Assembly: GCF_013340935.1 (NCBI RefSeq)
Contig: NZ_WHOS01000009.1
Location: 110,444-174,443, forward strand
Direction of reading: 5' to 3'
Source: Azospirillum melinis
GTDB taxonomy: Bacteria; Pseudomonadota; Alphaproteobacteria; Azospirillales; Azospirillaceae
DNA: 64,000 nt
The translations under genes and the position numbers were made by a program. The notes under the pieces are model-generated. The model did no database searches, was not told the origin of the DNA, and saw nothing but the letters and a program-made list of their open reading frames with translations. Positions 1 through 11,250 of this stretch are shown piece by piece; position 1 is the stretch's first letter, and each line of letters begins with the position of its first letter.

Positions 1-24
1 CGCCATTTCGCCAAATGCTTGATG

Positions 25-40
25 TTGCTGGATTCAGCAA
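25..40. promoter_or_regulatory. Inverted repeat abutting the dctA promoter
   Basis: A perfect inverted repeat, TTGCTG-GATT-CAGCAA, ends one base before the -24 element of the dctA promoter. It could be an operator for a repressor or a second activator site. Enhancer sites for DctD-type activators usually lie farther upstream, and would be outside the window. The repeat is seen directly; its role is inference. Confidence 0.4.
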
Positions 41-41
41 T

Positions 42-57
42 TGGCCCACCGCTTGCT
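42..57 (+). promoter_or_regulatory. Sigma-54 (-24/-12) promoter of dctA
   Basis: TGGCCCACCGCTTGCT matches the sigma-54 consensus TGGCACRNNNNTTGCW at all but one position. The GG and GC pairs are exactly 12 bases apart and the site is about 110 bases upstream of the dctA start. RpoN-dependent expression of dctA driven by DctB/DctD is established in rhizobia, so the same control is expected here. The regulator genes are not in the window. Confidence 0.85.
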
Positions 58-168
58 TTCATAGGCAATCAGTTGGGGGCCGCCCGCCCAGCCGGCGCCG
101 AATGCCGGACGAAAGAACGGGCACCCCGCCAGGAACGCCGTTCTGAGGAACGCCACGAGGAGAGCAGC

Positions 169-1485
169 ATGAGCGCAGACGCGACCGCCGTCCGGCATGG
201 CACGGTGAAGAAGCCCTTCTACACCAACCTGACCTTCCAGGTCCTGACCGCCATCAGCATCGGCATCCTGCTGGGGCACTTCTACCCGTCCATCGCGGTG
301 GAGATGAAGCCGCTGGGCGACCTGTTCATCAAGATGGTCAAGATGGTCATCGGCCCGATCGTCTTCCTGACGGTGGTGACCGGCATCTCCTCGATCGGCA
401 ACCTGAAGAAGGTCGGCAAGGTCGGCGGCAAGGCCCTGCTGTATTTCGAGGTGGTGACCACCTTCGCGCTCGGCATCGGCCTGATCGTCGTCAACCTCGT
501 CCGCCCCGGCGCCGGCATGAACATCGTCCCCGGCCAGCTGAAGGCCGACGCGGTGCAGAAATACGCCACCTCCGCCAAGGAGCACGGCTTCATGGACTTC
601 GTCGTCGGCATCGTGCCGGACAACGTCGTCGGCGCCTTCGTCCAGGGCGACATGCTGCAAATCCTGTTCTTCGCGGTGGTGTTCGGCGTCGCGCTGTCCG
701 CCATGGGCCAGAAGGGCAAGGTCGTCGAGGACATCTTCGACAAGATCAGCCACGCCCTGTTCGGCGTGATCGGCATCCTGATGCGCGTCGCCCCGGTCGG
801 CGCCTTCGGCGCCATGTCCTTCACCATCGGCAAGTACGGCATCTCGTCGCTGACCGCTCTCGGCCAGCTGATGGCGTCGGTCTACCTCACCATGGCGATC
901 TTCATCTTCGTCGTGCTGGGCAGCATCGCCAAGGCCTATGGCTTCAGCATCTGGAACTTCATCCGCTACATCCGCCAGGAACTGCTGATCGTTCTCGGCA
1001 CCTCGTCCTCCGAATCCGTGCTGCCGCGGATGATGGAAAAGATGCAGAAGTTCGGCTGCTCCAAGCATGTCGTCGGCCTCGTCATCCCGACCGGCTACTC
1101 CTTCAACCTGGACGGCACCTCGATCTACCTGTCGATGGCCGCGATCTTCATCGCCCAGGCCTTCAACGTCGACCTGACGATCTGGCAGCAGCTCTACATC
1201 CTGGTCATCCTGATGCTGACCTCCAAGGGTGCGGCGGCGGTCACCGGCGGCGGTTTCGTGACCCTGGCGGCCACCCTGTCGGCCACCGGCGTCCTGCCGA
1301 TCGAAGGTCTGGCGCTGCTGCTGGGTGTCGACCGCTTCATGTCGGAAGCCCGTGCGCTGACCAACCTGATCGGCAACGGTGTGGCCACCGTCGTCGTCGC
1401 CAAGATGGAAGGCGAGTTCGACGAGAGCAAGGCGGTCGCCGAATACCAGCAGCACTTCAAGGAGCCGGCTCTGGCCCGCCTGTGA
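169..1485 (+). CDS. dctA: C4-dicarboxylate/H+ or Na+ symporter DctA
   Basis: Inner-membrane secondary transporter that imports succinate, fumarate and malate. The protein is 438 residues, the normal length for DctA in the dicarboxylate/amino acid:cation symporter family. Recognisable family segments include the early helix with [16 protein letters not shown], the serine-rich [13 protein letters not shown] loop, and the [12 protein letters not shown] segment of the substrate and cation site. The ATG at 169 was chosen because GAGGAGAG lies just upstream and the protein then starts like known DctA; an in-frame ATG at 19 precedes the sigma-54 promoter and cannot be used from it. The malic enzyme gene follows after a likely terminator, which fits a dicarboxylate-using lifestyle. 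Identification is secure. Confidence 0.97.
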   Translation: MSADATAVRHGTVKKPFYTNLTFQVLTAISIGILLGHFYPSIAVEMKPLGDLFIKMVKMVIGPIVFLTVVTGISSIGNLKKVGKVGGKALLYFEVVTTFALGIGLIVVNLVRPGAGMNIVPGQLKADAVQKYATSAKEHGFMDFVVGIVPDNVVGAFVQGDMLQILFFAVVFGVALSAMGQKGKVVEDIFDKISHALFGVIGILMRVAPVGAFGAMSFTIGKYGISSLTALGQLMASVYLTMAIFIFVVLGSIAKAYGFSIWNFIRYIRQELLIVLGTSSSESVLPRMMEKMQKFGCSKHVVGLVIPTGYSFNLDGTSIYLSMAAIFIAQAFNVDLTIWQQLYILVILMLTSKGAAAVTGGGFVTLAATLSATGVLPIEGLALLLGVDRFMSEARALTNLIGNGVATVVVAKMEGEFDESKAVAEYQQHFKEPALARL

Positions 1486-1580
1486 GCACCTGCACAAGAC
1501 GCGCGGCAAGCATGCGCGGGCCGGTTTTGGAAATTCCAAAGATGATCCATCCGGCCCGGCAAAGGTTCCTGTAAGATCAG

Positions 1581-1612
1581 GGGGACGCTTCGATTTGGTT
1601 CGAATCGTCCCC
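1581..1612 (+). terminator. Probable rho-independent terminator after dctA
   Basis: GGGGACG pairs with CGTCCCC; after one mismatch the stem continues with TTCGA/TCGAA, leaving a small loop. The stem is followed by a weak T-rich stretch (TTCTGTATT). It lies between dctA and the malic enzyme gene and probably separates the two transcription units. Confidence 0.6.
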
Positions 1613-1723
1613 TTCTGTATTCCGGGTGGTTGGCGCATCAGTCCGAATGGGCTATAACCGCCATCCAGATGAAGTGAACCCAAAGAATTAACTGAAATCT
1701 CGTTAACCGGAGGAAGAGACCCG

Positions 1724-4036
<2,313 letters not shown>

Positions 4037-4136
4037 ATCAAGGGAGGGCAGGGGGCGCGGTGATTGCCGCGCCCCCATTCCACCGCATCGGAATCGTGCT
4101 ATCCCTTACCCGTAGCCAACAGGAACGGCACGGGGC

Positions 4137-6179
4137 ATGAGTAACCAGCGCAATTCTGGACAGCGCAATACGGGCCAGCGCAAATCCGGCAACGCCGCCG
4201 CGAACGCCGCCGCGAACGCCGCGGCTCTGGTCGGGCAGGCCGTGCCGCTGCACCAGTCCGGCCGTCTGACCGAGGCGGAAGCGCTCTATCGTCAGGCGCT
4301 CGCCGCACAACCGCGCCAGCCGGACGCCCTGCACCTGCTGGGCATGATCGCCTGCCAGACCGGCCGCTTCACCGACGCCGCCGACCTGATCGGGCAGGCG
4401 GTGGCGGCCAAACGCGACGTCCCCGATTACCACGCCAACCTCGCCTACGCCCTCCAGGCGCTCGGCCGCCCGGCCGAGGCGGAACGCGCCGCCCGCAACG
4501 CCCTGCGCCTGCGCCGCCCGTTCCCGGAAGCCGCCAACACGCTGGGCAACGCGCTGAACGCCCAGGGCAAGGCGGAGGAAGCCGCCGACGCCTACCGTGC
4601 CGCCCTGCGCGCCCGTCCCGATTACGCGGAGGCGGAGGGCAACCTCGGCACCGTGCTGCGCAGCCTTGGGCGCTCGGCAGAGGCGGAACCGCTGCTGCGC
4701 CGCACATTGGCAGCCAACCCGTCCCTGGTGGAAGCGCGCGCCGCCCTCGGCCTCACCCTGCTCGACCTGGGGCGGAGCGAGGAGGGGGAGGCTGCCTTGC
4801 GTGCCGTGCTGGCCCAACGGCCGGATCACGCGCCGGCCGCGCTCGCCCTGGCCGGATCGCTGCAACGCCGCGGGGCCGATGCGCTGCCAACCCACCGCCG
4901 CCATCTGATGCTGGAGCCGGCGGATGCCGAGGGCTGGAACGCCCATGGCCTTGCTCTCCAATCCGCCGACCGGATCGCCCCGGCCGGCGAGGCCTTCGCC
5001 CGTGCCCTGCGGCTCGCCCCGACGATGGCGGAAGCGATGACCAATCTCGGCACCGTCCGTCGCCTGCAAGGACGGATCGTGGAGTCCGCCGACCTGCAAA
5101 GCCGGGCGCTGGATCTGCGGCCGGGCTATGCCGCCGCCCAAACCAATCTGGCGCTCGCCCTTCAAGATCTCGGCGACGATGCGGCTGCCGAGCAGGAATT
5201 CACCCAAGCCCTGGAGGCCGATCCGGCGCAGGCGCTTGCCCGCTTCAACCGGGCCATCCTGCGCCTGCGGCAGGGCCGGCTTGCGGAGGGGTGGGAAGAC
5301 TACGCCGTCCGCTTCGAGTCCGGCCGCCTGAAACCGAAGCATCCCTTCAATATCCCGGAATGGGACGGTGGCGACCTCGCCGGGCGCCGTCTGTTGCTGT
5401 GGGCCGAACAGGGGCTGGGCGACGAGCTGATGTTCGGCGCACTGCTGCCGGAGGCCCTGGCCCGCTTTCCCGGCACCATCGTCGAATGCGAGCCGCGGCT
5501 GGTCCCGCTGTTCCAGCGCTCCTTCCCCGGCACCACGGTGCGGGGGCCGACGCGAAGGCCAGCCGATGCAGACTGCCATCTGGGCTTCGGCTCCTTGCCA
5601 CGCCTGCTCTGGCGGACCGCCCCCGTGCCGCCGCCGCCCGCCGGCTGGCTGAAGCCCGACCCGCTGCAGGTCGCAGCATGGCGGTCGCGTCTGGAGGCAT
5701 TCGGTCCCGGTTTGAAAATCGGCATTGCCTGGACCAGCCAGCGACTCACCACCGAACGTCGCCAGTCCTATACGGAGTTGGAGGATTGGGCGCCCCTGCT
5801 GCGCCTGCCCGGCCTGCATGCGGTCAGCCTGCAATATGACGGGCGGGAAGCGGAGATCGCGGCCATCGAGGAGCGCCTGGGCGTGTGCGTCCACCGCTGG
5901 CCCGACCTTGACCAGATCGCCGATCTGGAGGGTACCGCCGCCCTCATGGCGAACCTCGACCTTGTGGTCACGGTGGCATCGTCCGCTGGGGAGATGGCGG
6001 CTGCGCTCGGCACTCCGGTTTGGCGTCTGGGCCGCCGTGACTGGACCCAACTCGGCACCGACGTCCGACCCTGGTTTCCCTCCATGCGCTGCATCCAGCC
6101 GGATGCCGGCGATAGCATTAAAGACGCGATACAAAAGGCGATTCACCTGCTTAACAGACTTTCCGCAGGTGATCTATGA
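4137..6179 (+). CDS. TPR protein with C-terminal glycosyltransferase-like domain
   Basis: A 680-residue protein. Residues of about 20-430 consist of tandem tetratricopeptide repeats (recurring A-x2-LG-x2-LxxxGR-xxEA). The C-terminal 240 residues form a GT-B-like domain resembling family 9 heptosyltransferases, with the landmarks LLLWAEQGLGDELMFG, KIGIAWTS, LHAVSLQYD, MANLDLVVTVASS and a GTPVWRLGRRDW segment. Such TPR-glycosyltransferases in Azospirillum and Magnetospirillum relatives are linked to surface polysaccharide or flagellin glycosylation; the acceptor cannot be told from sequence. The stop overlaps the next start (ATGA), so both genes are co-translated. The next gene carries two more copies of the same architecture. 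Confidence 0.85.
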   Translation: MSNQRNSGQRNTGQRKSGNAAANAAANAAALVGQAVPLHQSGRLTEAEALYRQALAAQPRQPDALHLLGMIACQTGRFTDAADLIGQAVAAKRDVPDYHANLAYALQALGRPAEAERAARNALRLRRPFPEAANTLGNALNAQGKAEEAADAYRAALRARPDYAEAEGNLGTVLRSLGRSAEAEPLLRRTLAANPSLVEARAALGLTLLDLGRSEEGEAALRAVLAQRPDHAPAALALAGSLQRRGADALPTHRRHLMLEPADAEGWNAHGLALQSADRIAPAGEAFARALRLAPTMAEAMTNLGTVRRLQGRIVESADLQSRALDLRPGYAAAQTNLALALQDLGDDAAAEQEFTQALEADPAQALARFNRAILRLRQGRLAEGWEDYAVRFESGRLKPKHPFNIPEWDGGDLAGRRLLLWAEQGLGDELMFGALLPEALARFPGTIVECEPRLVPLFQRSFPGTTVRGPTRRPADADCHLGFGSLPRLLWRTAPVPPPPAGWLKPDPLQVAAWRSRLEAFGPGLKIGIAWTSQRLTTERRQSYTELEDWAPLLRLPGLHAVSLQYDGREAEIAAIEERLGVCVHRWPDLDQIADLEGTAALMANLDLVVTVASSAGEMAAALGTPVWRLGRRDWTQLGTDVRPWFPSMRCIQPDAGDSIKDAIQKAIHLLNRLSAGDL

Positions 6180-9100
6180 ACACTGCCGACTGGTTTGCCG
6201 AGGCGCTGCGCCATCACCAGCATGGAGCGCTGGACGCTGCGGAGCCTCTGTATCGACGGGTATTGCAGGCTGAGCCGCTCCATGCAGACGCCCTGCATCT
6301 GCTCGGCGTTCTCAACCACCAGCGCAACGAAAACCTTCAAGCCGTTGATCTGATTTCCAAAGCTGTCGATCTGGCTCCCGAAGTGGCGGACTATCACGCC
6401 AATCTCGGGATCGCTCTGCAACGTCTGGACAAGCTCGCAGAAGCCGAAGCAGCGCAGCGACGGGCGTTGGAGCGCGATCACAGCCATGTCGGCGCCCATT
6501 TCAATCTCGGCCTTGTGCTGGCGGCGCAAGGGCGTTTGGCGGAGGCGGCGGACCATTATGCGGAGGCCGCCCGGCTGTCACCCGATCTGGCCGACGCGCA
6601 CCTTAATCTCGGCGCTGCCCTGCAAGGTCTTGGGCGGGCGGACGAAGCGTTGGCGTCCCACACACGAGCCGCGGATCTGCTGCCGGGCGATCCCCGTCCC
6701 TGGACCAACCGGGCCGTCAGCCTGCGCCAGCTCGGCCGGTTGGACGAGGCCGCCGAGGCCTTGCGGATGGCCTCGACATTGGGCGGAGGGGCCACCGATG
6801 CCTCGGCCTTGTCCGCTCTGGCGGCCGCACTCCACGCCGCCGGGCGGATGGAGGCCGCGGCGGAACGCTACGCCGATGCCCTGCGGCTCGACCCGCGCGA
6901 TCCGTTCTGCCTCAATGGCTTGGGGCTGTGTCTTAAAGCTCTCGGTCAGCTGGAAGACGCCGCGACCTGCTTCGACGCGGTCACGGCCATTCAGCTTGAC
7001 CATGTCGACGCGCTGGACAATCTCGGCAGCGTCCGCACCGCCCAAGGCCGCCCAGCCGAGGCGGAGGCCCTGCACCGGCAGGCAGTCCATCACCGGCCGG
7101 ACTTCGCCGGCGCCTGGAACAATCTGGGCAATGCCCGCCACGCCGCCGGCCGCACCGCCGACGCCTGGAGGGCATGGCATACGGCCTTGGCGCTGGACCC
7201 GGTGCTGGCGGAGACCCACACGAACCTGGGCAACGCCCTTCGCAGCGCCGAGCGTTTCGCCGAAGCCGAACGGTCGCAGCGCCGCGCCATCCGCCTTGCC
7301 CCGCTGGAGGCGCCGTCCCGCAACAATCTGGGCCATCTGCGCCAGGGCCGGCACGACTATGCCGGCGCGGCGAACTGTTACCGCAGCGCCCTGGCGCTCG
7401 ACCCTGCTTATGGCGAGGCGTGGAGCAATCTGGGGCTGGCCTGCCAGCGGCTGGGCGACAGCGGGGAGGCGGAGCGCTGCTACGACCGGGCGCTGATCCT
7501 GCGGCCGGACCTCTCGCTGTCCCACTTCAACAAGGGCCTGCTGCGGCTGGAGGGCGGCGATCTCGACCGGGGCTGGCACGGCTATGCCTGGCGTTTCGGA
7601 TCGGGTCAGGTCGGACAGGGGCGCCGGCCCCGTGCCCCGGCATGGCGTGGCGAGGATCTGACCGGCCGACGCCTGATGATCTGGGGGGAGCAGGGTGTGG
7701 GCGACACCATCCTGTTCTCCGCCCTCTGCCCGGAGCTGGCCGGACGGGCCGTCTCCACCATTCTGGAGATCGACCGCCGTCTTGTCCCGCTGTTCGCCCG
7801 TTCCTTCCCCAGCCTGAGGGTGCGGGCGGAGGCGATGGACGGGCAGGGGCAGGAGGCGATGACGATTCCGGACTATGACCGCCACGTGCCGATGGGGTCC
7901 TTGCCCCGCGTCCTCCGCCGCCGGCTGGCTGATTTCCCGCCGCGGCCATCCTGGCTGGTGCCCGATGCCGGGCTGGTGGAGCGGTGGCGCGGACGGCTGG
8001 CGGCCCTCGGTCCGGGGCTGCGCATCGGCATCGGCTGGCGCAGCCAGATGATGACGTCCGAACGCAGCGCCGCCTATCTGCCGCTGGACGCCTGGGCGCC
8101 GCTGTTCGCACTGTCCGGCATCCAATGGGTTTTGTTGCAGTATGGGGAGGTGGAGGAGGAGGTGCGGCAGGCCGAGAGGCGCTTCGGCATCCGCCTGCAC
8201 CGTTGGGACGAGCTAGACCGCAAGGACGATTTCGACGGCGTCGCCGCCCTGATCGCCGGTCTGGACCTCGTCATCTCGCCCGCCATGTCGATCGGCGAAC
8301 TGGCTGGAGCGCTGGGCACCCCGGTCTGGCGCTTCGGCACCCGCGACTGGACGCAGCTGGGAGCCGGCGTGCGCCCCTGGTATCCGTCGATGCGGCTGTT
8401 CCAGCCCAGCCCCGGCAAACCACTGTCGGCGACGATGGCCGACATGGCGCGTGCGCTGCGATCCCTTTCCCCCCAACGGATACCGCCTCCCCCCCGGGGA
8501 GAGGGCTGGGGGAGAGGAACTATCCCGGATGGCGAGAGGCTGGCGGCGCAGGCGGTCGCTCTGCACCGGCAAGGCCAGTTTGCAAAGGCCGAAATGCTGC
8601 ACCGGCAGGCCGTCGCCATGGCTCCGACCCAGCCGGCAGCCTGGACCAACGGCGGCCTGACCCTGCTTCGGCTCGGCCAAGTCAAGGCCGCCATCCGCTG
8701 GCACCGGCTTGCGGTGGCGCTGAACCCGGCCTTTGCCGAAGCGCTGGGCAATCTCGGCGTGGCGCTCCAGGCCGATGCCGCGGCGCCCGAGGCCGCCACG
8801 CTGCACCGCCGCACCGTCCGGCTGCGCCCAGCGCAGGCGGAAAGCTGGGGCAACCTCGCCGCAGCGCTGCTCGCCGCCCGCCGCTTCGCCGAGGCGGCAA
8901 ACGCCTGCACCCGTGCGGCGGCCCTGGCACCGGCCCTTGCCGGGGTGCTGACCACGGCCGGTGCGGCTGCGAAAGGACTGGGGCGCTTCGCCGAGGCCGC
9001 CCGCCACTCCCGCCGGTCGCTGCGCCTCGTCCCGGCATCGCCCAAGGGCTGGTCGAACCTGGGCATGGCGTTGGCCGGGCTCGGGCGCTGGGACGACGCG

Positions 9101-10195
9101 CTGTACGCCCACCGCCATGCGATGGCGCTCGCCCCCGATCTGCCGGATGTGCTGGTCAACCACGGCCACACGCTGCTGATGCGGGGGGAGCGCCGGCTCG
9201 CCGCCCTGTTGGCCGACCGCACGCTGAGGCTGGCCCCAGGCCGGGCCGAGGCATTGATGAACCGGGCCCTGCTGCGGCTGGCCGACGGTGATCTCGGCGG
9301 CGGCTGGGCCGACTATGCCCACCGCTTCGCCACCGGCGACGCCGTGTCCCGCCGCCTCGATCTCCCCGAATGGCAGGGAGAGCCGCTGGCCGGCCGCCGC
9401 ATCCTGGTTTGGGGAGAGCAGGGGTTGGGCGACGAGATCCTGTTCGGCACGGCGCTGCCCGATCTGCTCGGTCAGGCGGGAAGGGTCATCGTCGAATGCG
9501 ACCCGCGCCTTGCCGGGCTCTTCGCCCGCGCCCTGCCGGCGGCAGAGGTCCGGGCGCCCAGCGCGGATCCGCGGGATGCCGATTGCCACGCGCCGCTGGG
9601 CAGCGTCGCGGCACGGCTGCGGCCGGATTTGCGGCGGTTCCGCGCGGACAGCCCGCTGCTCACCGCCGATCCCGGGCTGGCGGCGGGTTGGCGCGGGAGG
9701 CTGGCGACGCTCGGCCCTGGCTTGCGGGTCGGCATCTGCTGGCGCAGCAGCCGGATGACGGCGGACCGGGCCGGCGCCTACAGCCGGATCACACAATGGT
9801 CACCGGTCTTCAGCGTCCCCGGCATCGCCTTCGTCAGCCTGCAATATGACGGACACGACGCGGAGCGGGAGGAGGCCCTGCACCGCTTCGGCACCGCCCT
9901 GCATCACTGGCCCGATCTGGACCAACGCAACGATCTGGACGGGGTGGCGGCGCTCATGTCCGGCCTGGATCTGGTCATATCCGCACCGACCGCAGTGGGG
10001 GAACTGGCCGCGGCGCTCGGCGTGCCGGTCTGGCGGATCGCCGGGGCCGGGGACTGGTCGGTCCTGGGAACGGCGGTGCGGCCCTGGTTCCCGACGATGT
10101 CGCTGATCGGCCGGTCCGGCGACCATGACGCCGCCCTTGCTACAGTCGCGCAGCGCCTGCGCCGACTGGCTGACGGCTGCTCCCAGTCGGGGTGA
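6176..10195 (+). CDS. Double-module TPR-glycosyltransferase fusion protein
   Basis: A 1339-residue protein made of two complete TPR plus GT-B-like units in series. Module A has TPRs at about 1-450 and a glycosyltransferase-like part at about 470-760 (WGEQGVGDTILFSAL, RIGIGWRS, RFGTRDWTQLG). Module B has TPRs at about 780-1050 and a second transferase-like part at about 1070-1330 (VWGEQGLGDEILFG, RVGICWRS, FVSLQYDG). Each resembles the C-terminus of the preceding gene, so all three units are paralogues. The linker near residues 762-785 is proline/glycine-rich (IPPPPRGEGWGRG) and is encoded by a palindromic repeat, suggesting gene fusion. ATGA overlap with the upstream gene. Probably modifies a surface glycan or glycoprotein; donor and acceptor unknown. 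Confidence 0.85.
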   Translation: MNTADWFAEALRHHQHGALDAAEPLYRRVLQAEPLHADALHLLGVLNHQRNENLQAVDLISKAVDLAPEVADYHANLGIALQRLDKLAEAEAAQRRALERDHSHVGAHFNLGLVLAAQGRLAEAADHYAEAARLSPDLADAHLNLGAALQGLGRADEALASHTRAADLLPGDPRPWTNRAVSLRQLGRLDEAAEALRMASTLGGGATDASALSALAAALHAAGRMEAAAERYADALRLDPRDPFCLNGLGLCLKALGQLEDAATCFDAVTAIQLDHVDALDNLGSVRTAQGRPAEAEALHRQAVHHRPDFAGAWNNLGNARHAAGRTADAWRAWHTALALDPVLAETHTNLGNALRSAERFAEAERSQRRAIRLAPLEAPSRNNLGHLRQGRHDYAGAANCYRSALALDPAYGEAWSNLGLACQRLGDSGEAERCYDRALILRPDLSLSHFNKGLLRLEGGDLDRGWHGYAWRFGSGQVGQGRRPRAPAWRGEDLTGRRLMIWGEQGVGDTILFSALCPELAGRAVSTILEIDRRLVPLFARSFPSLRVRAEAMDGQGQEAMTIPDYDRHVPMGSLPRVLRRRLADFPPRPSWLVPDAGLVERWRGRLAALGPGLRIGIGWRSQMMTSERSAAYLPLDAWAPLFALSGIQWVLLQYGEVEEEVRQAERRFGIRLHRWDELDRKDDFDGVAALIAGLDLVISPAMSIGELAGALGTPVWRFGTRDWTQLGAGVRPWYPSMRLFQPSPGKPLSATMADMARALRSLSPQRIPPPPRGEGWGRGTIPDGERLAAQAVALHRQGQFAKAEMLHRQAVAMAPTQPAAWTNGGLTLLRLGQVKAAIRWHRLAVALNPAFAEALGNLGVALQADAAAPEAATLHRRTVRLRPAQAESWGNLAAALLAARRFAEAANACTRAAALAPALAGVLTTAGAAAKGLGRFAEAARHSRRSLRLVPASPKGWSNLGMALAGLGRWDDALYAHRHAMALAPDLPDVLVNHGHTLLMRGERRLAALLADRTLRLAPGRAEALMNRALLRLADGDLGGGWADYAHRFATGDAVSRRLDLPEWQGEPLAGRRILVWGEQGLGDEILFGTALPDLLGQAGRVIVECDPRLAGLFARALPAAEVRAPSADPRDADCHAPLGSVAARLRPDLRRFRADSPLLTADPGLAAGWRGRLATLGPGLRVGICWRSSRMTADRAGAYSRITQWSPVFSVPGIAFVSLQYDGHDAEREEALHRFGTALHHWPDLDQRNDLDGVAALMSGLDLVISAPTAVGELAAALGVPVWRIAGAGDWSVLGTAVRPWFPTMSLIGRSGDHDAALATVAQRLRRLADGCSQSG
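8487..8516. repeat. Palindromic REP-like repeat inside a coding sequence
   Basis: The stretch has a CCCC/GGGG palindromic core followed by GAGAGGGCTGGGGGAGAGG. It closely resembles the dispersed extragenic palindromes (CCCTCTCCCC...GGGGAGAGGG) common between genes in many proteobacteria. Here it sits in frame, exactly in the linker between two TPR-transferase modules, and encodes PPPRGEGWGRG. The resemblance is from memory of such repeats; no genome-wide copy count was possible. Confidence 0.6.
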
Positions 10196-10230
10196 TCCTC
10201 GGAGAGTGAATGATTCGGCGCAATTCCGCA

Positions 10231-10259
10231 TTGCGATTCCCGAGCGCGCCCATTATCGA
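10231..10259 (+). promoter_or_regulatory. Possible sigma-70 promoter for the sugar nucleotidyltransferase gene
   Basis: TTGCGA and TATCGA are separated by exactly 17 bases in the 172-base gap after the TPR fusion gene. This would allow independent expression of the nucleotidyltransferase and PseG-like genes. Both hexamers are imperfect, so this is only a candidate. Confidence 0.3.
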
Positions 10260-10367
10260 CTATGGCCGCCGGGTCCCGCGCAGGGTGGATGACCCGGCGC
10301 CCGCTCCGTCGTAAGCTGCTTCGGCAAGCCGAATGACGACAGCGGGACTTCAGCGAAAGGACGGTCG

Positions 10368-11093
10368 GTGCGGTCTGAGGACGCTCTTGCCAACATAGAC
10401 GTCGCGGTGCTCGCCGGCGGGCTCGGCACGCGCATCCGGGGCGTTTTGGGTGACACGCCGAAGGTCCTGGCACCGATTGCGGGCCGCGCCTTCCTCGGTC
10501 ACCTGCTCGATTATCTGTCCACCTACGGGTCGCGCCGCGTGGTGCTGTGCCTGGGCCATCTGGCCGACCGGGTGACGGCCTGGCTCGCCCGCGGGGATTC
10601 GGCCGGCACCATCGACGTGGTCTGCCAGATCGAACCGCGCCCGCTCGGCACCGCAGGCGCGCTCGGCTATGTCCGCAAGGAGTTGCGAAGCAGCACCATC
10701 CTTGTGGTGAACGGCGACACCTTCCTGGACGCAGACCTGCGCGCCTTCATCGCCTCGCACCGGCTGTCGGGGGCGGAGGCGTCGGTGCTCTGCGTGACGG
10801 TGGAGGACGCATCCCGCTTCGTACGGGTGGAGATCGGTCCCGACAGCCGCGTCCGCCGCTTTCTGGACAAGGCGCCGGGAGCGGGCACCATCAATGCCGG
10901 GGTCTATCTGTTTTCCGCCGCCTTCCTCGACCGCTTTGTCGCGTCGGGTGCGGTGTCGCTGGAACGCGACGTGCTGGAAAAGCTGCCGGCCGGCACGCTG
11001 AACGCCCATGTCGCCAAGGCCCGCTTCCTCGACATCGGCACGCCGGAAAGCCTCGCCACCGCCGCCAGCGTCATTGCCGGCCGGGAGTCCTGA
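10368..11093 (+). CDS. Sugar-1-phosphate nucleotidyltransferase (HddC/RfbA-like)
   Basis: A 241-residue NTP-transferase-fold enzyme predicted to activate a sugar phosphate as an NDP-sugar. The signature is at the N-terminus: VAVLAGGLGTRIRGVLGDTPKVLAPIAGRAFL, which carries the GGxGTR nucleotide loop and the PKxLxPI lysine. VVNGDTFLDADL is the metal-binding aspartate segment and INAGVYLFS the sugar-binding part. The small size fits D-glycero-D-manno-heptose-1-phosphate guanylyl/nucleotidyltransferases (HddC type) better than full glucose-1-phosphate thymidylyltransferases, but specificity cannot be assigned. The start is a GTG preceded by GAAAGGACGG. It lies between TPR-glycosyltransferases and a PseG-like gene, consistent with a surface-glycan pathway. 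Confidence 0.85.
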   Translation: MRSEDALANIDVAVLAGGLGTRIRGVLGDTPKVLAPIAGRAFLGHLLDYLSTYGSRRVVLCLGHLADRVTAWLARGDSAGTIDVVCQIEPRPLGTAGALGYVRKELRSSTILVVNGDTFLDADLRAFIASHRLSGAEASVLCVTVEDASRFVRVEIGPDSRVRRFLDKAPGAGTINAGVYLFSAAFLDRFVASGAVSLERDVLEKLPAGTLNAHVAKARFLDIGTPESLATAASVIAGRES

Positions 11094-11250
11094 GGGGGAC
11101 TCCCGACGTGCCGTCCCGGGGGCCGCAATTTACCCCCGCACGCCCCCGGTCTGTCGCTGGACAGGTGCAAAGTGCCGGGCCAAGATGCTGGCCACCCCGA
11201 TCCCGCGTGCCGTGGTAGGACAGCCACGCCGTCTCTTACGGACCCGCGCC

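Noticed and set aside
34..1683. Long open frame antisense to dctA
   Set aside because: High-GC codon bias leaves long antisense frames; its translation is low-complexity (His/Asp/Arg-rich) without any family motif, while dctA on the other strand is certain.
4038..6146. Long open frame antisense to the first TPR-glycosyltransferase gene
   Set aside because: Composition (Gly/Gln/Arg-rich) is typical of a shadow frame, and the plus strand has clear TPR and transferase motifs plus the ATGA overlap.
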